A DNA stretch of 10,405 nucleotides from a bacterium (lineage in GTDB: Bacteria; RUG730; JAAEPJ01), in contig JAAEPJ010000224.1 of NCBI GenBank assembly GCA_024222485.1, forward strand, positions 1 to 10,405, read 5' to 3'. Shown here piece after piece: positions 7,281-10,405 of this stretch. Made by a program: the position numbers and the translations under genes. The notes beneath the pieces are model-generated. The model had not been told where the DNA came from. It saw only the letters and a list, made by a program, of their open reading frames with translations, and searched no databases. Within the stretch, counting starts at the first letter, position 1. Each line of letters starts with the position of its first letter.

Positions 7281-7315
7281 GATTCCCAGCGTTACAGCTT
7301 CCCTGCCTTGAATTG

Positions 7316-7600
7316 CTAAATATTTTTCAAATGTTCCGCCCATTCTTCTAAATAATGTTTTTCCATAGGACTTAAAAAAAATCTCGCACCTTGCTCCTTC
7401 GCAATATCACGATGCTTAAGGTTGGAACTTATAAGATCTACAACCAAGTCTCTTGAACTATTTTTAAGGGTCTTAATACTCATTCCCACATCTTCTTTTT
7501 GATCTTTAATATCTAGAATAGCTATATCATATTTTTGAGATACTATACGGGCTTCTTCAAGGTTAGCAATAATATTAACACTGTCTCCATTTATCTGCAA
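7316..7600 (-). pseudogene. Degenerate receiver-like (REC) tail, cut off by an in-frame stop
   Basis: This is the same frame as the GGDEF segment, separated only by TAA (7604-7606) and one GGT codon. Counting from the TTG at 7600, YDIAILDI (24-31) matches receiver strand 3, with Asp30 at the phosphoacceptor position. DLVVDLISS (51-59) matches strand 4 and GARFFLSPM (71-79) matches strand 5. The conserved Lys before Pro is Ser77, and the usual acidic pair after strand 1 is only SND, so normal phosphorylation chemistry is doubtful. The helix 1 region around the stop is several residues shorter than usual, suggesting a small deletion there. No ribosome site supports independent translation from the TTG. 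It is either a remnant or a fragment that is read only if the stop is bypassed. Confidence 0.6.
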
Positions 7601-7603
7601 ACC

Positions 7604-7606
7604 TTA
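7604..7606 (-). other. In-frame TAA stop between the GGDEF domain and the receiver-like tail
   Basis: The reading K-V-M-I-V-S-N-D-K-E-Y is followed by TAA and then G-L-Q-I-N-G-D in the same frame. The two sides together resemble one receiver fold. Confidence 0.7.
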
Positions 7607-8344
7607 ATACTCTTTATCGTTGCTGACGATCATCACTTTTATTGGCAAAATATCTTTGTCATTTTCCCCCAGCTTAAACGGTTTGCTCTCGCAAAGCTGA
7701 TCCTTACCGCTTTTTTTCGCTTGTTTTAAGGCATATTCAGATCTTTGAAATAAAGCTTGCGAGACACTGTTAACCTCCTCATTAATAAATTCGGACAACT
7801 CTTCTTGACAATCAAAATACGCTACACCTATACTGACAGATATTTTACGATGATACTCCTTTTCAAGCTGTTTAATCTTAGAGTCCGTTCTCACTGTATT
7901 TAATATTTTTTCTGCCGCAGCCAGACCACCCAGCTTGTTTGTCCCCGGAGCTAATACGATTAACTCTTCTCCACTCCAACGACAAAACTCATCTGTCGGT
8001 CTTACAACATTTTTGATTGCATTCACGAGAGCTTTTAAGACTTCATTCCCCGCAAAATACCCCTGATTATCATTAAACCATTTAAAATCATCCGCATCTA
8101 TCATGATATAGGATAAAGGACTCCCTTGTTCAAGACAATTAGCAACTTCGACCCTAGTTCTGTTATTTAAGTATGCTTTATTATAAATGCCTGTTAACTC
8201 ATCTCGTTCAGCTTGTTCTCTAACTAAAATATTGCTGACTGTCAGCTCCGCTCTATCGGCGATGAATGATAACATCATTAGAGCATTCTCAGAATAGATT
8301 TCATTCTTCTTTTTAGGGTCTCCCACAACAATAAAGCCGAGCAA
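7604..8344 (-). CDS. GGDEF diguanylate cyclase domain (end of GAF2 plus GGDEF), displaced frame
   Basis: This frame opens at a TTG (8342-8344) that is probably not a true start, since residues 1-40 are the end of a GAF domain (LGFIVVGD, then SFIADRAELTVSNIL). A GGDEF domain follows: DELTGIYNKAYL (48-59), IDADDFKWFND (82-92), the active-site signature SGEEL (124-128) in place of GGDEF/GGEEF, KISVSIGVA (167-175) and ALKQAKKSGKDQL (205-217). RPTD (115-118), five residues before the signature, matches the RxxD inhibitory site for c-di-GMP feedback. GYFAGN stands where GHxxGD is usual. Such domains condense two GTP to c-di-GMP; activity with Ser at signature position one and Leu at position five is uncertain. 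The C-terminus (IKVMIVSND, 235-243) is the first strand of a receiver-like fold cut by TAA. Confidence 0.85.
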   Translation of the reverse strand: MLGFIVVGDPKKKNEIYSENALMMLSFIADRAELTVSNILVREQAERDELTGIYNKAYLNNRTRVEVANCLEQGSPLSYIMIDADDFKWFNDNQGYFAGNEVLKALVNAIKNVVRPTDEFCRWSGEELIVLAPGTNKLGGLAAAEKILNTVRTDSKIKQLEKEYHRKISVSIGVAYFDCQEELSEFINEEVNSVSQALFQRSEYALKQAKKSGKDQLCESKPFKLGENDKDILPIKVMIVSNDKEY

Positions 8345-10136
8345 GGTTATATCCTATTAAAGGCACAATCAAACTTGCTTTCAACTTTTCACATGCAAAA
8401 GAAGCCTCAGCAAGCTCTAAAGTCTTAGTCGTTTGAGCCCATTCATGAATTTCAGAACATAGGATCACTTCTTTTCTATGTCTTAAATATTTCATTAAAT
8501 AATTCGTTTCTTTAATATTATCTAACACTTCTAAATCAACATCTAACGCTCCCTCGATTTTATCCACAGCAATTTTTTTATACCCTAAGTTTTTCTTATC
8601 ATATAAATAAAGATAGGTGTATTCTGACTGTAAATAACGATTTGTTAAAACAGTGACTTTACTTGCGAGCTCGAGTAAGGTTCTAATAGAGAATAGCTGT
8701 TTAATAGCATTTGAAAGTTGTGTTTGCTGGGTATTTTGATATTTTTTCAAAACTTCGTCCGCATAATTATTAGACATATATTTAAGGTATAAAACATTAG
8801 AAATTTGTTCTTGAGCTTTTTTTACAATCCCAGCTAAAAGATAAATCTCTTCATTATGAAAAATAGAGCCGTCCTTTTTACTGCCGTAACCAAGGATGCC
8901 GACAAGTTTCTGATTAAAAAATAGAGGAAAGGCAAGATCGATCTTATGACTCGTCAGATATTCTTTAAGTTTAGAATCTTCATGAGGATTTGAAAGATAT
9001 TCTTTATAGATAAACTCCTGATTTTGTTCGAGATCTATGGCTAAAATATTGCCTATTGTTAAAAATTGTTCTTTCTCATTATTAGTCCTTGCTGGATAAG
9101 GAGAAAATTTATGCCCAGTTTCCGCCAGCTTATAATAGACGGGGTTATTAACAGGCAAAACAGCAGCAACATCTTTAGTAAGGACTGTAACAATATGTTT
9201 TATTTCATAATAAGTTTTGTTATTGCCAGCGATATTTTGTAATTTATCCCAGATAACTTTATATTTTTTCATTAATAAAGCATGAATACCCTTTTGGATC
9301 CAGTCTTTTAAATAAGGATTAAGAATAAAAGCAATAATAAGCAAAATTATAATGACTAAATGATTAGGCAAAAACATAAACAGGAAAAAACTCAAACAAA
9401 ATAAAAAAGAAACACTTAATATAAAAGATATAATTTTTTCTGTGCCATACCGCCAAGCCAAATCTATATCCATCAGCCTATATTTTATGATGGCTATTGT
9501 TGTTGTTAAAACATAGGCAGGAATTAAATATATTCCTAAAGGGACAATTAAAATATTGTAAACAGGAAGAAATGTCATTGAGCCAAATGGCAAAGTGGTT
9601 ATAAATCCAGCAAGGAGATATTTCGATTGGTTACTTTTTTGAGAATCACTTTCATTTATACCTTTATATAATAAAAATAACCCATAAGTTACCAAATATA
9701 AAAATAGTCCTGTTAATATTTGAAATATCGGTCCATACATTGGGTAATAAAATTTTTTAAACAATATTTGAACATTAGGAACATTTAAGTCTGGGAAAAT
9801 AAGAGCTAATGTTAATATAATTATCGATATCCCATAGTACAAATATATTTCTTTTTCTTTTTTCTTTATTATGCCTCTAAAGGCACAAACAAAATGAAAA
9901 AATACAACCCCCATTATGCAAGGTAAATAGTTTATAAATCTTCCCCAAAACAAGGCTATATTTTGATCTTGAGTACTAAATAATAAAAAAGAGCCTATCC
10001 CCCATAAACTCATTACCATGCTAAATAAACTCCAAGTAATATTTTCTAATTTTTTATAATTATTTAACAATAATAATAAAGATAAAATAATACCAGTAAC
10101 AAAAATTATTATACCTGCTGTTGATAAATAATTCAT
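8313..10136 (-). CDS. N-terminal part of the sensor: multi-pass membrane domain plus GAF domains
   Basis: This 607-residue frame has about nine hydrophobic spans in residues 1-275: roughly 5-25, 33-53, 66-86, 97-114, 137-157, 174-192, 197-217, 233-256 and 259-274. The layout and the YRLMDIDLAWRYG segment (219-231) match the 7TM-type sensor region found in some bacterial histidine kinases and cyclases. A linker (about 275-310) leads to GAF1 (about 310-450, ending LVGILGYGSK at 411-420 and AQEQISNVLYL) and the start of GAF2 (about 475-597, LIVPLIGYN at 589-597). The last ten residues (LARLYCCGRP) are out-of-frame sequence. No kinase domain is present; a GGDEF domain takes that place. The ATG at 10136 has AGAGG 5 nt upstream. 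It follows the stop of the upstream gene fragment by 9 nt. The sensed signal is unknown. Confidence 0.85.
   Translation of the reverse strand: MNYLSTAGIIIFVTGIILSLLLLLNNYKKLENITWSLFSMVMSLWGIGSFLLFSTQDQNIALFWGRFINYLPCIMGVVFFHFVCAFRGIIKKKEKEIYLYYGISIIILTLALIFPDLNVPNVQILFKKFYYPMYGPIFQILTGLFLYLVTYGLFLLYKGINESDSQKSNQSKYLLAGFITTLPFGSMTFLPVYNILIVPLGIYLIPAYVLTTTIAIIKYRLMDIDLAWRYGTEKIISFILSVSFLFCLSFFLFMFLPNHLVIIILLIIAFILNPYLKDWIQKGIHALLMKKYKVIWDKLQNIAGNNKTYYEIKHIVTVLTKDVAAVLPVNNPVYYKLAETGHKFSPYPARTNNEKEQFLTIGNILAIDLEQNQEFIYKEYLSNPHEDSKLKEYLTSHKIDLAFPLFFNQKLVGILGYGSKKDGSIFHNEEIYLLAGIVKKAQEQISNVLYLKYMSNNYADEVLKKYQNTQQTQLSNAIKQLFSIRTLLELASKVTVLTNRYLQSEYTYLYLYDKKNLGYKKIAVDKIEGALDVDLEVLDNIKETNYLMKYLRHRKEVILCSEIHEWAQTTKTLELAEASFACEKLKASLIVPLIGYNLARLYCCGRP
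8345..8346 (-). other. Probable single-base frameshift inside the second GAF domain
   Basis: Reading GGA TAT AAC and then skipping one C gives TTG CTC GGC TTT, that is GYN-LLGF, the normal end of a GAF domain (hydrophobic strand, then VVGD). The downstream frame has a stop (TAG) about five codons before the join and the upstream frame stops at 8313-8315. The shift must therefore lie between about 8313 and 8357. Confidence 0.75.
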
Positions 10137-10145
10137 TTAAGCCTC

Positions 10146-10268
10146 TTATTTTTCTATATTTAAAAATTTATTAAAGTCTATTTGTCCATCATCATCTATA
10201 TAAATTTTTCTGCTTTGCAAAGACTCTGTAAATGCAATCATTTTATGAGGGGGTCTATGAAATAAAAA
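10146..10268 (-). pseudogene. 3' fragment of a gene truncated by the insertion sequence
   Basis: From the IS boundary the minus strand stays open for 40 codons, reading FLFHRPPHKMIAFTES and ending IDDDGQIDFNKFLNIEK, then TAA (10146-10148). The stop lies 9 nt before the sensor ATG, with the sensor ribosome site in between, as expected for the last codons of an upstream gene in the same operon. An internal ATG (10239-10241) would give a 31-residue product but has no ribosome site. I do not recognise the protein. The frame also stays open through the IS end back to the transposase stop, which is probably chance. Confidence 0.5.
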
Positions 10269-10269
10269 C

Positions 10270-10405
10270 TGTAATGTACCCCTTTTAGTCAAGAAAAAAA
10301 TGGGAGAGTTTTATAAAGCAACTTTAAGTTCTTTATGATAATATTGATTAGGTGTTAAATAATTAAGGCTCTGATGTGGAAAATCATAATTATAATCATT
10401 TATCC
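10270..10405. mobile_element. End of an IS3-family (IS150-like) insertion sequence, partial
   Basis: The element appears to end at TGTAATGTACCCCTTTTAG (from 10270), which resembles the IS150-type terminal repeat that begins TGTACTGCACCCATTTT. The transposase stop lies about 41 nt inside this end, a normal distance. The rest of the element lies beyond the right edge, so its other end and any target-site duplication cannot be seen. The exact boundary is inferred from the terminal TG. Confidence 0.6.
10311..10405 (-). CDS. IS3-family transposase (OrfB, DDE integrase core), C-terminal end only
   Basis: The minus strand from the right edge encodes 30 residues: INDYNYDFPHQSLNYLTP followed by NQYYHKELKVAL and TAA (10311-10313). 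YN-x-x-x-PH-x-SL-x-YLTP-x-x-YY is the characteristic C-terminal end of IS3-family integrase-core transposases, just past the catalytic glutamate. The 5' part, including the DDE residues, lies outside the window. Whether the element is intact cannot be judged. Confidence 0.85.
   Translation of the reverse strand, partial: INDYNYDFPHQSLNYLTPNQYYHKELKVAL

Larger units (their letters stand above)
7110..7301. repeat. Cluster of AGCTTC short repeats in an intergenic region
   Basis: AGCTTC occurs five times in the same orientation: 7110-7115, 7118-7123, 7125-7130, 7229-7234 and 7296-7301. Two of the surrounding segments are related. TTCCCAGC followed by TTCTCTG (about 7224-7238) looks like TTCCCAGC, then GTTACAGC, then TTCCCTG (about 7283-7305) with the middle octamer missing. 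These stretches are GC-richer than the AT-rich flanks. They lie between the sensor gene terminator and yajQ, outside any coding region I can support. Confidence 0.5.
7316..10136 (-). pseudogene. Composite: membrane 7TM-GAF-GAF-GGDEF-receiver sensor diguanylate cyclase, interrupted twice
   Basis: Three adjacent open frames read as one multidomain protein with two interruptions. First, the second GAF domain stops matching after LIVPLIGYN and resumes one base out of frame as LLGFIVVGD; dropping one of the two G bases at 8345-8346 restores a continuous reading. Second, the segment after the GGDEF domain starts a receiver-like fold (IKVMIVSND), meets a TAA at 7604-7606, and continues in the same frame with the rest of that fold (YDIAILDI and beyond). 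The joined product would be roughly 940 residues: membrane region, GAF, GAF, GGDEF, then a degenerate receiver. The frameshift could be a sequencing error. The in-frame TAA is harder to explain that way and may also mark a small deletion. Decay of the gene is the simplest reading, but a functional protein ending at 7604 remains possible if the frameshift is not real. Confidence 0.7.

Noticed and set aside
7110-7301. CRISPR array
   Set aside because: The repeats are only 6-8 nt, unevenly spaced and without unique spacers of constant length.
10180-10215. EF-hand-like loop (DDDGQIDFNKF) in the upstream gene fragment
   Set aside because: It matches the central Asp-Gly-x-Ile-x-Phe part, but loop position 1 is Tyr and position 12 is Lys instead of the needed acidic residues, and no second EF-hand is visible.
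10270-10313. Continuous open frame from the transposase through the IS end into the gene fragment
   Set aside because: The transposase has a TAA at 10311-10313 and its C-terminus is complete. The open stretch after it is short and AT-rich, so a fusion protein is not supported.

Overview
The window is AT-rich bacterial DNA, and every gene I can support lies on the minus strand. An Omp85-type beta-barrel and a secreted protein with a Sec signal peptide point to a diderm (Gram-negative) cell. The low GC content, the PabB-PabC fusion, and a 7TM-GAF-GGDEF sensor next to yajQ would suit several poorly sampled diderm phyla. I cannot place the organism from this sequence alone.

Layout, right to left (direction of transcription). 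At the right edge (about 10270-10405) is the end of an IS3-family (IS150-like) insertion sequence, carrying the C-terminus of its transposase. It abuts a 3' gene fragment (10146-10268). Next, ending just past the fragment's stop, is a long sensor region (10136 to 7316). It encodes a multi-pass membrane domain, two GAF domains, a diguanylate cyclase (GGDEF) domain and a receiver-like tail. The region is now split into three pieces by a one-base frameshift near 8345 and an in-frame TAA at 7604-7606. An intrinsic terminator (7257-7280) closes this unit.

After a 222-bp intergenic stretch with AGCTTC repeats comes a second group. It holds yajQ, a surface-antigen barrel gene 4 nt downstream, and a bifunctional pabBC gene 45 nt further on. 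A terminator-like hairpin and a candidate promoter lie between pabBC and the tightly coupled trpE-trpG-trpD genes. trpE and trpG overlap by 4 bp (ATGA), and trpG and trpD overlap by 8 bp. A 388-bp AT-rich spacer then leads to the start of a secreted protein gene that runs off the left edge.

How the genes work together. PabBC and TrpEG both use chorismate, for folate and tryptophan respectively. Only one glutaminase subunit (TrpG) is present here, so it may serve both PabB and TrpE. trpC, trpF, trpB and trpA are not in the window. YajQ-family proteins include c-di-GMP binders, and the upstream sensor carries a diguanylate cyclase domain, so the two may be functionally linked. The most notable observations are the doubly interrupted sensor cyclase, its degenerate receiver tail, and the insertion sequence cutting into the gene just upstream of it. 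I found no clearly undescribed system.
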